64,000 bases of DNA from Micromonospora sp. C28SCA-DRY-2 (GTDB taxonomy: Bacteria; Actinomycetota; Actinomycetes; Mycobacteriales; Micromonosporaceae). This document shows positions 7,464 to 15,366 of the stretch, one piece after another (the stretch's first letter is position 1; each line of letters opens with the position of its first letter). The notes beneath the pieces are model-generated. The model worked only from the letters and a program-made list of their open reading frames with translations, made no database searches and was not told the origin of the DNA. The position numbers and the translations under genes are program-made. The stretch spans positions 248,001 to 312,000 of the forward strand of contig NZ_JAUMKD010000007.1 in assembly GCF_030519475.1 (NCBI RefSeq). The letters run 5' to 3'.

Positions 7464-9097
7464 CCGCCACCACGTACCCCGCCACCACCACCCGCCCCGG
7501 CCGTGGGCCCGGCGCGGCCGGCCGCGCCGCCACCCGACTCGCGGTACGCCAGGTCCGCCGCTCGGCTCTCGTCGTGGTGGCGCTGACGGTCGGCATGTCG
7601 ACGCTGGTCGCCGCCACCTACGCCAGCACGGTCGGCGACGGGCTGGACGCGGGTTCGCTGGCCGCGCTGGCCCGCAACCCCGCGGTCCGCACCCTGTTCG
7701 GCGAGCCGGCCGCCCTCGACACCGCCGGCGGCTTCACCGCCTGGCGCACCGGCACCGTGCTGGCCGTCCTGCTGTCGGTCTGGGGCCTGCTCGCCACCAC
7801 CCGGATCACCCGCGGCGAGGAGGAGACCGGCCGCTGGGACCTGCTGCTCGCCGGCCGGCTGACCCCGGCGGGGATGCTCGGCCGGCATCTCGCGGTGCTG
7901 GTCGCCACGTTGGCCGGGACCGGGATCGCGCTCGCCGCGGCGCTCACCGCCGCCGGCACGCCGGTTCCCGGAGCCGCACTGCACGCCACCGGCCTGGCCC
8001 TGGTCGGCGCCTACGCCGTCGCGACCGCCGCCCTGGCCGCCCAGGTTTTCCCCACCCGGGCCGGCGCCACGGCGGGCACCCTGGCCCTGCTGGGCGTCGC
8101 CCTGCTGGCCCGGATGGTGGGCGACGGCGTCGCCCCGCTCGGCTGGCTGCGCTGGCTGCCCCCGTACGGCCCGCTCGCGCTGACCCGCCCGTACCAGGAC
8201 GACCGGTGGGCGCCGCTGGCCGTGGTCGCCGTCACCACCGTGGCCCTGGCCGGCGCCGCGCTCGCCCTGGCCGGCCGGCGGGACGTCCGGGACGGGCTGC
8301 TGCGCACCACCACGGGTCGGCCGCCCCGGCTGCGGCTGCTCGGCTCGGTCGAAGCCTTCGCCGTCCGGCGGGTGCTACGGCCGCTCGCCGGCTGGTCCGC
8401 CGGGATCGGCGCGTACTTCCTGCTGATCGGGCTGCTCGCCGACTCGATGACCGCCTTCCTCACCGAGAACCCCCGCTTCGCCGATCTGGCCGCGCAGGCA
8501 GGCTTCGCCGGTCTCGGCACCGTCCGGGGCTACGCGGCCACCCTGTTCGCCCTGCTCGCCATCCCGGTCGGCGCGTTCGCCGCGGTCCGGCTCGCCGCGT
8601 TCGCCGCCGCCGAGACGGGCGGACGGCTGACCCTGCTCCAGGCCGGCCCGAACAGCCGGACCCGGCTGCTCGCCGCCGAGGCGATGACCACTGCCGCCGG
8701 GGTCGCCGTCCTGGTCACCGTCGCGGCGGTGGCGACCTGGCTGGGTGCGGTCACCGTCGATGCGGACCTGTCGCTACGCGCGGCGCTCGCCGGCACCTGG
8801 AACGTCGTCCCGCTGGCGCTGCTCAGCCTCGGCGCCGCGGTACTCGCGCTCGGCGGGGGCACCCGGGCGGTGGCCGCCCTGGGCATGCTGCCGACGGCCG
8901 GCGGGTTCCTGCTCGAAGTGCTCGCGGACAGTCTGGCGGCGCCGAGCTGGGTGAGCCGGCTGTCACCGTACGCCCATCTGTCAGCCGTGCCGGAGGCGGC
9001 GCCGGACCAGCCGGCGGCGGCCGTCATGCTCGCCCTGACCGGCGCTGCCCTGGCGATCGGCGCCTGGGGCTACCGCCGCCGCGACCTGCGTCCGTGA
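7460..9097 (+). CDS. ABC exporter permease (polyketide-exporter-like)
   Basis: The gene starts at the GTG that overlaps the ATPase stop; the frame is open further upstream but only inside the ATPase gene. The 545-residue protein has a cytoplasmic N-terminus and about 12 hydrophobic segments in two similar halves (roughly residues 30-270 and 300-540), as in full-length permeases of the YtrF/TipC-like polyketide-exporter group. Each half has a cytosolic helix with GRWDLLLAGR or GRLTLLQAGP, the same motif repeated, showing an internal duplication. It should form an exporter with the preceding ATPase. Confidence 0.88.
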   Translation: MTATTYPATTTRPGRGPGAAGRAATRLAVRQVRRSALVVVALTVGMSTLVAATYASTVGDGLDAGSLAALARNPAVRTLFGEPAALDTAGGFTAWRTGTVLAVLLSVWGLLATTRITRGEEETGRWDLLLAGRLTPAGMLGRHLAVLVATLAGTGIALAAALTAAGTPVPGAALHATGLALVGAYAVATAALAAQVFPTRAGATAGTLALLGVALLARMVGDGVAPLGWLRWLPPYGPLALTRPYQDDRWAPLAVVAVTTVALAGAALALAGRRDVRDGLLRTTTGRPPRLRLLGSVEAFAVRRVLRPLAGWSAGIGAYFLLIGLLADSMTAFLTENPRFADLAAQAGFAGLGTVRGYAATLFALLAIPVGAFAAVRLAAFAAAETGGRLTLLQAGPNSRTRLLAAEAMTTAAGVAVLVTVAAVATWLGAVTVDADLSLRAALAGTWNVVPLALLSLGAAVLALGGGTRAVAALGMLPTAGGFLLEVLADSLAAPSWVSRLSPYAHLSAVPEAAPDQPAAAVMLALTGAALAIGAWGYRRRDLRP

Positions 9098-9298
9098 GCG
9101 GCGACCCCACCGGGTGGCGTCGGTCCGGACGCACGGATCCGGCTGCGCTACGACCCGGACGATCCGGCCGGCCGGGTGGCCGACGCCCACGACGACGCGG
9201 CCGTCGTCATGCGATGGATGCTCGTGGTCGGTGGCGGGGCGCTGCTGACCACGACCGGGTGGGCGATGTGGCGACTGCCGGACCGCCCGGGTCGGTGA
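9098..9298 (+). pseudogene. Probable 3' relic of a DUF3592-like membrane protein
   Basis: Directly after the permease stop the same frame stays open for 66 codons. It reads RIRLRYDPDDPAGRVAD, then a hydrophobic segment (MLVVGGGALLTTTGWAMW) and a short basic tail before TGA. The RYDPDDP motif plus a following transmembrane helix is how DUF3592 proteins end. There is no plausible start codon near the beginning (the only in-frame GTG is at 9176, giving 40 residues), and the upstream half of such a protein is absent. I read it as a decayed remnant; a very short real protein cannot be excluded. Confidence 0.4.
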
Positions 9299-9331
9299 CG
9301 CTCCCGCGGGACCGGACGCCCGGCACTCGGC

Positions 9332-10651
9332 TCAGCGGATGTCCGGCCGGTCCGGGTCCGGGTCGTAGACGTCCGGCACCCCGTCGTGGTCGCGGTCGAC
9401 CGCCTCCGCCTCGCACACCTGCCGGTGCACCCGGCTGCGGGCGCGCAGCACCACCGAGGCGAGCAGGGCGGAGAGCAGGGAGCCGGCGAGCACGGCGACC
9501 TTGACGTGGTCGTCGCGTTCGCTGCCCGGCCCGAAGGCCAACTCGCCGACCAGCAGCGAGACGGTGAAGCCGATGCCGCCGAGCAGCGAGAGACCGAGCG
9601 CGTCGAGCCAGTTGAGCCCCTCCTCCGGGTCGGCCCGGGTGAACCGGGAGATCAGCCAGGTCGCGCCCAGGATGCCGATCGGCTTGCCGACGACCAGCCC
9701 GACCACGATGCCGAGCGCGACCCGGTCGGTCAGCGCGGTGGTCAGGCCGGTCAGGCCGCCCACCGCGACCCCGGCGGAGAAGAACGCGAAGACGGGCACC
9801 GCCACGCCGGCCGAGATCGGCCGGAACCGGTGCTCGAAGTGCTCGGCCAGGCCGGGACCGGCGTCCGGCCCGCCGGCGGCCTCGCTGCGGCGCACCGGAA
9901 CGGTGAAGGCCAGCAGCACCCCGGCCACGGTGGCGTGCACCCCGGACTCGTGCATCAGCACCCAGGTCGCCACGGCCAGCGGCAGCAGCAGCCACCAGGA
10001 CCGGACCCGCCGCTGGACCAGCAGGCCGAAGATCACCAGCGGGACCAGGGTGCCCAGCAACGGCAGGATCGACAGGTCGGTGGTGTAGAAGACGGCGATG
10101 ATCACGATGGCGATCAGGTCGTCGACGACCGCCAGGGTGAGCAGGAAGGTCCGCAGCGCCGGTGGCAGGAAGCGGCCGACCACGGCCAGCACCGCCAGGG
10201 CGAAGGCGATGTCGGTGGCCGTCGGGATCGCCCACCCCCGGCCCGCGCCGGCACCGGCGATCAGGACGTAGAGCAGGGCTGGCACCAGCACCCCACCGAA
10301 GGCCGCGGCCACCGGCACCGCCGCCCGCCGCGGGTCCCGCAGGTCCCCCGCGACGAACTCGCGCTTGAGTTCCAGCCCGGCGACGAAGAAGAAGATCGCC
10401 AGCAGGCCGTCCGCAGCCCAGGTGCCCAGGCTGAGGTCGAGGTGCAGCGCGGCCGGGCCGAGCCGGAGGTCCCGCAGTGCCTGGTACTGCTCGGTCCAGG
10501 GCGAGTTCGACCAGATCAGGGCCAGCAGCGCCCCGACGAGCAGGAGGGCCCCGCCCACGGTCTCCCGCCGCAGGATCTCGGAGATGCGGCTGGTCTCGGC
10601 CCAGGAACGGCGGGCGAACAGGCTGGTACGGCGCCGAGTGGCGTCGGTCAC
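9332..10651 (-). CDS. nhaA: Na+/H+ antiporter NhaA
   Basis: The 439-residue antiporter has the NhaA hallmarks: GLELKREF, the TATDIAFAL helix and the paired aspartates VVDDLIAI that bind Na+/H+, and a C-terminal GGIGFTVSL segment. It exports Na+ or Li+ in exchange for protons. The start is a GTG with GAGGAG a few bases upstream. After the last membrane helix there is an unusual acidic tail, DRDHDGVPDVYDPDPD, resembling a calcium-binding DxDxDG loop. It lies 120 bp downstream of the FUSC gene on the same strand. Confidence 0.93.
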   Translation of the reverse strand: MTDATRRRTSLFARRSWAETSRISEILRRETVGGALLLVGALLALIWSNSPWTEQYQALRDLRLGPAALHLDLSLGTWAADGLLAIFFFVAGLELKREFVAGDLRDPRRAAVPVAAAFGGVLVPALLYVLIAGAGAGRGWAIPTATDIAFALAVLAVVGRFLPPALRTFLLTLAVVDDLIAIVIIAVFYTTDLSILPLLGTLVPLVIFGLLVQRRVRSWWLLLPLAVATWVLMHESGVHATVAGVLLAFTVPVRRSEAAGGPDAGPGLAEHFEHRFRPISAGVAVPVFAFFSAGVAVGGLTGLTTALTDRVALGIVVGLVVGKPIGILGATWLISRFTRADPEEGLNWLDALGLSLLGGIGFTVSLLVGELAFGPGSERDDHVKVAVLAGSLLSALLASVVLRARSRVHRQVCEAEAVDRDHDGVPDVYDPDPDRPDIR

Positions 10652-10771
10652 GGAAGCTCCTCGTCGGCAGGGGTCGCGTCATCCATCGCCGACCAGACTT
10701 CCCGGCACACCAGAGCCACAACGTTATCCGCTGCCGGCGCGAACGCGTACGGCGGACGCCACGGCGGGCCT

Positions 10772-11902
10772 CTAGTACCCGGCGGCGGCCCGCCGAACCA
10801 TCCGCCGCGCCTCGTCGCCCGGTACGCCGGTGGCGCGCAGCAGGTCGTTGGCGGCGGTGCGCAGTTGGGAGACCACGATGGTGCCGGAGAAGCCCATCTC
10901 CTGCCGGCAGGCCGCGCCGGCCTCCCGTACCGCCTGCACCACCCGCTCGCGCGCCCGCACCGGTTCCTCGGCAGCCAGAAAAGCGCGGTGCAGCATCCGC
11001 ACGGCCTCGCCGAAGCGCTCCACGGCGGCGGGCAGGTCGGCGGGCACCGGTTCCTCGTCGCGCAGGGTGGTGCCGATCCGGCGCACCATGGCCCGGCTGT
11101 TGCGGAAGGCCCGGTCCATGTGCTCGACACCCCGCCCGTAGGCGGCCAGCGTCCGGCGGCGGCGCCAGCGCACCGGAGAGAACCGGACGACCTCCTCGGC
11201 GGCGGTCACCGCCTCGCTGAGCTGCCGCAGTTGCGGCTCGGTGGCACGCATCCGGTCCAGCACGCCCTGCGCGGCGTGCGGGTCGGCCCGCGCCAGGGCC
11301 TGCGCCGAGGCAGTCATCTGCCGGGCGAAGGTGTCCAGCGCCGGATCCGCCACCCGGCGTACGGTGCGCAGCGGGTTCAACGGGGCCAGCACCAGCACCA
11401 CCAGCAGGCCGACCGCTCCCCCGACCAGCGCGTTGAGGGTCCGGGGCAGTTCCAGGTCGGGCGACATGGGCGTGAGCGTGGCGACCAGCACCGCGGTACC
11501 GCCGGCCTGGGTCATCAGCGCGCCGGTGCCCCGGACCACCGCCGCCGCCGTGATGGCAAGGAACACGATGACGCCGGTCTGCCACGGCCCGGTGCCGAGC
11601 AGCCCGATCAACCCGTCACCCACCGCGATGCCGAGGACCACGCCGACGATCAGCTCCACGGTGCGCCGCGTCCGGTTGCCCAGGGCGGCCACGATCACAC
11701 CGACCGCCGCCGCCGGCGCGAACGTCGGATCCGGGTTCTGCAGCACCTCCCGGGCTACTACCCAGGCCAGCGCCGCGGCGAGACCGGCCTGCACGGCCAG
11801 GATGAGGTACGTCCGCAACCGGCGGTAGCTCGCCTCCGCGGCGTCACCGAGCCGAGCGCGTAGTGCGGTTCCCACCTCTCCGACCACCGTCGAGCGCATC
11901 AC
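10772..11902 (-). CDS. FUSC-family (aromatic acid exporter-like) membrane protein
   Basis: The 376-residue protein has an N-terminal block of about six hydrophobic segments (residues 25-180) with the FUSC-like run NRTRRTVELIVGVVLGIAVG, followed by a long, helical, Arg/Glu/Ala-rich cytoplasmic domain (180-376). This half-size architecture matches bacterial FUSC/ArAE proteins, which export aromatic acids or similar compounds. It sits 40 bp downstream of the ASRT-like gene and upstream of nhaA on the same strand, so all four genes from 13534 to 9332 could be one transcript. The actual cargo is unknown. Confidence 0.8.
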   Translation of the reverse strand: MMRSTVVGEVGTALRARLGDAAEASYRRLRTYLILAVQAGLAAALAWVVAREVLQNPDPTFAPAAAVGVIVAALGNRTRRTVELIVGVVLGIAVGDGLIGLLGTGPWQTGVIVFLAITAAAVVRGTGALMTQAGGTAVLVATLTPMSPDLELPRTLNALVGGAVGLLVVLVLAPLNPLRTVRRVADPALDTFARQMTASAQALARADPHAAQGVLDRMRATEPQLRQLSEAVTAAEEVVRFSPVRWRRRRTLAAYGRGVEHMDRAFRNSRAMVRRIGTTLRDEEPVPADLPAAVERFGEAVRMLHRAFLAAEEPVRARERVVQAVREAGAACRQEMGFSGTIVVSQLRTAANDLLRATGVPGDEARRMVRRAAAGY

Positions 11903-11942
11903 CGGGCATACCCGGGCTCTGCCGGCGGGAACCTCCCTGCGG

Positions 11943-12320
11943 TCAGCCGGGATGGGCCATGGTGCCGGTGAGGGCCACCACGCCCGGCAGCCGGGTGTCC
12001 TGCCGGAGGAACTGCACCACCACCGGCACCGGCGAGCGCAGCACGCACCCGTACGGCCGGTCCAGCCGTACCGCCTCGGGGTCGATCAGGTCGTTGACCC
12101 GGACGTGCCGGATGCGCCGGGCACCGACCAGGATCCGGTACGGGCCGACCGGGTCCGCGTCCTCGTAGTAGAAGTCCAGGCCGACCTCGGCGTCCCGACC
12201 GGTGGCGTTGAGCACGCAGAGCTGGTCGAAGCCGGTGAACTCCGGTTCCGGCCCGTGGCTCGGAAACGGCACGTGCCCGCCGGGCACCACCCAGATCCGC
12301 GCGCCGATCTCCGGTATCAC
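11943..12320 (-). CDS. Sensory rhodopsin transducer (ASRT)-like protein
   Basis: The 125-residue soluble protein matches the Anabaena sensory rhodopsin transducer family along its whole length: ARIWVVPGGHVP at the N-terminus, CVLNATGRDAEV, YYEDADPVGPYRI, ARRIRHVRVNDL and PVPVVVQFLRQDTR. ASRT proteins form small beta tetramers; in cyanobacteria one partners with a rhodopsin, but most bacterial homologues occur without rhodopsin near sugar-metabolism genes. Here the GTG start overlaps the stop of a sugar-lactone oxidase (GTGA), so the two are translationally coupled, favouring a sugar-related role. No rhodopsin gene is in the window. Confidence 0.85.
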   Translation of the reverse strand: MIPEIGARIWVVPGGHVPFPSHGPEPEFTGFDQLCVLNATGRDAEVGLDFYYEDADPVGPYRILVGARRIRHVRVNDLIDPEAVRLDRPYGCVLRSPVPVVVQFLRQDTRLPGVVALTGTMAHPG

Positions 12321-13534
12321 CCCTCCTCCAGCAACCGGGCCTGGTCGGGGCCGAGGAACACCCCGTCCGGGTCGAGTCGCCGCCGCAACGCCTGGAAGTC
12401 GTCCCAGCGCGGGTACAGGGGGCGCAGCTCGCGGGCGGTCAGCCAGTGCTTCTTGCCCCAGTGCGGCCGGCCGCCGTACTGCCGGAAGACCGCCTCCACG
12501 TCCCGGAAGTACTCCTCGTGGGGCAGCGAGGTGTTCTGCAGGCAGGCGATGGTGGTGGTGGGCCGGCCGTACGCGTTGCTGAGCCAGATGTCGTCGGCGG
12601 CGATGCTGCGTACCAGCACCCGCCACCCGACGGTCCGGCGGTGCCGCTCCCGGATCCGCCGCCGGACCTCCGCGAAGCAGGCCGGGAACGCCTCCGCCGG
12701 CAGCATGTACTCGATCTCCTCGAACCGCAGCTCCCGGTGCCGGGGGATGGTGCGGTGCGTCGGTCCGACCTGGACCTCCCGGGGTCGCGCCCACGGGTCC
12801 GACCCGGACACCCGGGGCAGGGCCCAGACCCGCTCCTCGGGTGTCTCGTCGGCCCGGTTCATCACCCGGATCTGGGTCTGGTCGCTGCGCGGGTACCAGT
12901 AGAAGTCCATGTTGCGGTTGGTGTGCTGCAACTCCGCGAGGTGGTCGAGGGTCCACTCGATGGGCGCGCACCAGGACCGCCGGTGCAGGTCGTAGCGGGG
13001 CTGCACCTCGAGGGTGACCCGGGTGACCACGCCCAGGACGCCGAGGGACAACCGCACCGCCGGCAGGAGTTCCGGGTTGCTGTCCGCGCCGACGTCCAGG
13101 AGCTCGCCCGTGCCGGTGACCAGCCGGACGCCGGCCACCTGGGTGGACAGGTTCCCGAAGCCGAGGCCGGTGCCGTGGGTGCCGGTTGCCGTCGCCCCGG
13201 CGATGGACTGGTAGTCCACGTCGCCGAGGTTGTCCATCGCCAGACCGGCGTCGTACAGGCCCTCCCCCAGCGTCTTCAGCTTGGTGCCCGCCCACACCGT
13301 GGCCAGACCGGCCCGGTCGGAGATCACTCCGGCCATCCGGTCCAGGCTGAGCAGGATGCCGTCGGTCCGGACCAGCGGACTCGACGAGTGCCCCGAGCCC
13401 ACCGGGCGGACCGTGGTCCCGTCCTGCCGGGCCCGCCGCACGAGGGCGCGGACCTCGTCCTCGTCGTCCGGTTCGGCGTACCGGGCCGGCGTGAAGACCA
13501 GGCTGCCGGACCAGTTGACGAACTCGTGTCCCAC
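12317..13534 (-). CDS. FAD-linked sugar-lactone oxidase (D-arabinono/L-gulono-1,4-lactone oxidase family)
   Basis: The 405-residue flavoprotein has an N-terminal PCMH-type FAD domain with VGSGHSSSPL (residues 45-54) and GATATGTHGTG, and a C-terminal ALO domain ending in RPHWGKKHW, the family's catalytic/substrate motif. It should oxidise a 1,4-sugar lactone or related polyol with oxygen or an electron acceptor. It is coupled to the ASRT-like gene. The ATG at 13534 follows GGGGGAGGAAGGG, a very strong ribosome site. Which sugar is used cannot be told from the sequence. Confidence 0.88.
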   Translation of the reverse strand: MGHEFVNWSGSLVFTPARYAEPDDEDEVRALVRRARQDGTTVRPVGSGHSSSPLVRTDGILLSLDRMAGVISDRAGLATVWAGTKLKTLGEGLYDAGLAMDNLGDVDYQSIAGATATGTHGTGLGFGNLSTQVAGVRLVTGTGELLDVGADSNPELLPAVRLSLGVLGVVTRVTLEVQPRYDLHRRSWCAPIEWTLDHLAELQHTNRNMDFYWYPRSDQTQIRVMNRADETPEERVWALPRVSGSDPWARPREVQVGPTHRTIPRHRELRFEEIEYMLPAEAFPACFAEVRRRIRERHRRTVGWRVLVRSIAADDIWLSNAYGRPTTTIACLQNTSLPHEEYFRDVEAVFRQYGGRPHWGKKHWLTARELRPLYPRWDDFQALRRRLDPDGVFLGPDQARLLEEG

Positions 13535-13636
13535 GACCCTTCCTCCCCCGACCGGACGCGGTGGCGTACCCGCCGCCGCCGGGGGTAGTCACCGGCATGA
13601 CCCACCCGCCCGCGCCGCCCATGCCGGGAAGCCACC

Positions 13637-14263
13637 ATGGCTGAGCTGGGCTGGGGCCTGCTGGCGCTGGTGGCCTGGCTGGCGACGGGACTGGTCACCG
13701 CGGCGGTCTTCGTCACCCGCGGCGGGCACCGCAACCTGCTCTGGTACCTCGTCGGCGGGCTGCTCGGCCCGCTGTTCGTCCCGATCGCCGTCGAGCGCGG
13801 CCGGGCCGCTCCGCAGCGGATCGACGTCCGCTCCCGGGCGCCGGCACCCACCCGGCCCGGCCTGCGGGTGCTGGTCGGCCTGGACGGCTCGCCCGACTCC
13901 GACCGGGCGCTGCGCGCCGTCGCCCACGCGCTGACCGGGACCACCAGCGAGCTGGTGCTGGTCACCGTCACCGACCCGGATCTGGTCGATCTGGAGGCGG
14001 ACGCGGAGCGCCAGCGGGCCCGGCGGATGCTGGACGAGGTCGCCCGCACCCTGCCGGACGGGCTGGGCGACGCGAGCACGGAGATCGTCGCCGGCCATCC
14101 GGCGGACGCCATCCTGGCCGTCGCCGACGCCCGCGACGTGGACCTGCTGGTGATCGGACGGCGGGGGCACGGGCTCGACGAGAAACTGCTCGGCAACGTG
14201 GCGGAGGACCTGGCCCACCGCAGCAGCCGCGCGGTCCTGCTCGGCAGCCTGCCCGACCGGTGA
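13637..14263 (+). CDS. Membrane-anchored universal stress protein
   Basis: The 208-residue protein is a fusion. Residues 6-26 and 34-52 are two hydrophobic helices separated by a short RGGHRNL loop. A Pro/Arg linker follows, then a single UspA domain (about 75-205) with VLVGLDGSPDSDRALR and the nucleotide-binding loop VIGRRGHGLDEKLLGN. The last motif is close to the G2xG9xG(S/T) ATP-binding pattern but has one residue fewer and Asn in place of Ser/Thr. Most UspA proteins are soluble, so the anchor is noteworthy. It is divergent from the lactone oxidase. Confidence 0.8.
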   Translation: MAELGWGLLALVAWLATGLVTAAVFVTRGGHRNLLWYLVGGLLGPLFVPIAVERGRAAPQRIDVRSRAPAPTRPGLRVLVGLDGSPDSDRALRAVAHALTGTTSELVLVTVTDPDLVDLEADAERQRARRMLDEVARTLPDGLGDASTEIVAGHPADAILAVADARDVDLLVIGRRGHGLDEKLLGNVAEDLAHRSSRAVLLGSLPDR

Positions 14264-14333
14264 GGAGCATCGTTTCCCCGCGCCACGGACGGGTAGCCCG
14301 CACCCGGCGGAGCACCGACGGCGGGAGGAGCAC

Positions 14334-15290
14334 ATGCCGCTCTTCGGCTTCCACGCCTCGCACGAGCAGTTCGCGCCGAGCACGCTGCTGCGGCTGGTCG
14401 AGGCGGCGCGCACGGCCGGCTTCACCCGCGCGATGTGCTCGGACCACTTCGCCCCGTTCGGTGCGGAGCAGGGCCACTCCGGGTTCGCCTGGTCCTGGCT
14501 GGGGGCGGCGCTGGCCCGTACCGACCTGCCGCTGGGCGTGGTGAACGCGCCCGGCCAGCGCTACCACCCGGCCATCGTCGCGCAGGCCGCGGCCACCCTG
14601 GCGGAGATGTTCCCGGGACGGTTCTGGCTCGCGCTCGGCAGCGGTCAGGCGCTCAACGAGCACATCACCGGCGACCGGTGGCCGGCCAAGCCGGAACGCA
14701 ACGCCCGGCTGCGGGAGTGCGTCCAGGTGATCCGCGCGCTGTTCGCCGGCGAGTGCGTCGACCACCGGGGGCTGGTCACCGTCGACCGGGCGGTGCTGTG
14801 GTCGCGGCCGGCGCAGCCGCCACCGGTGTACGCGGCGGCGGTCACCCCGGAGACCGCTCGCTGGGCCGGTTCCTGGGCGGACGGGCTGATCACCATCAAC
14901 CAGGGAGTCGACGGGGTACGGCGGGTGGTCGACGCGTACCGGGACGGCGGGGGTGGCGGACCGGTGCTGCTGCAGGTGCACCTGTCCTGGGCCGCCGACG
15001 AGGAGACCGCCCTGCGGGTGGCCCACGAGCAGTGGCGTACCGCCATCCTCGGCAGCGACCTCGGCTGGGACCTCGCCACTCCGGCCGATTTCGCCGCGGC
15101 CACCGCCTACGTCCGCCCGGAGGACATGCGGGAGCACGTGCTGGTCTCCAGCGACCCCGGTCGGCACGCGCACTGGTTGCGCGAGTACGCCGACCTGGGC
15201 GTGGACGAGATCTTTCTGCACCACGTCGGGCGGGACCAGGACCGGTTTCTGGAGGTCTTCGGCTCCCAGGTGCTGCCGGAGCTGCCATGA
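14334..15290 (+). CDS. Luciferase-like flavin oxidoreductase (TIGR03885-type, non-F420)
   Basis: The 318-residue TIM-barrel protein of the bacterial luciferase superfamily has the segments FHASHEQFAPSTLL, AMCSDHF, GFAWSWLGAAL and ALGSGQALNEHI. These match the group of F420-like enzymes (TIGR03885) thought to have reverted to FMN. A GGGAGGAGCAC site precedes the ATG. The substrate is unknown; it may belong with the GH15 gene 76 bp downstream, a pairing seen in other actinobacteria where trehalose or glucose metabolism meets redox enzymes, but that link is only inference. Confidence 0.8.
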   Translation: MPLFGFHASHEQFAPSTLLRLVEAARTAGFTRAMCSDHFAPFGAEQGHSGFAWSWLGAALARTDLPLGVVNAPGQRYHPAIVAQAAATLAEMFPGRFWLALGSGQALNEHITGDRWPAKPERNARLRECVQVIRALFAGECVDHRGLVTVDRAVLWSRPAQPPPVYAAAVTPETARWAGSWADGLITINQGVDGVRRVVDAYRDGGGGGPVLLQVHLSWAADEETALRVAHEQWRTAILGSDLGWDLATPADFAAATAYVRPEDMREHVLVSSDPGRHAHWLREYADLGVDEIFLHHVGRDQDRFLEVFGSQVLPELP

Positions 15291-15366
15291 GCGGGCGTCA
15301 GCGAGCGGACCATCAGCTCAGCGCGTTGGTGCCGCATCACGGCACGGAGCGAAGCGGAGTGCCGAC

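Noticed and set aside
9094..9504. Short plus-strand frame starting GTG at the ABC permease stop
   Set aside because: Its Arg/Gly-rich product shows no domain and runs into the antisense of nhaA; the other frame with a DUF3592-like end is the meaningful one.
15291..15366. Short GGCAC...GTGCC repeat with GAGCGAAGCGGA between LLM and GH15 genes
   Set aside because: Arms are only five bases; it may be a genomic repeat fragment, but no second copy is clear in this window.
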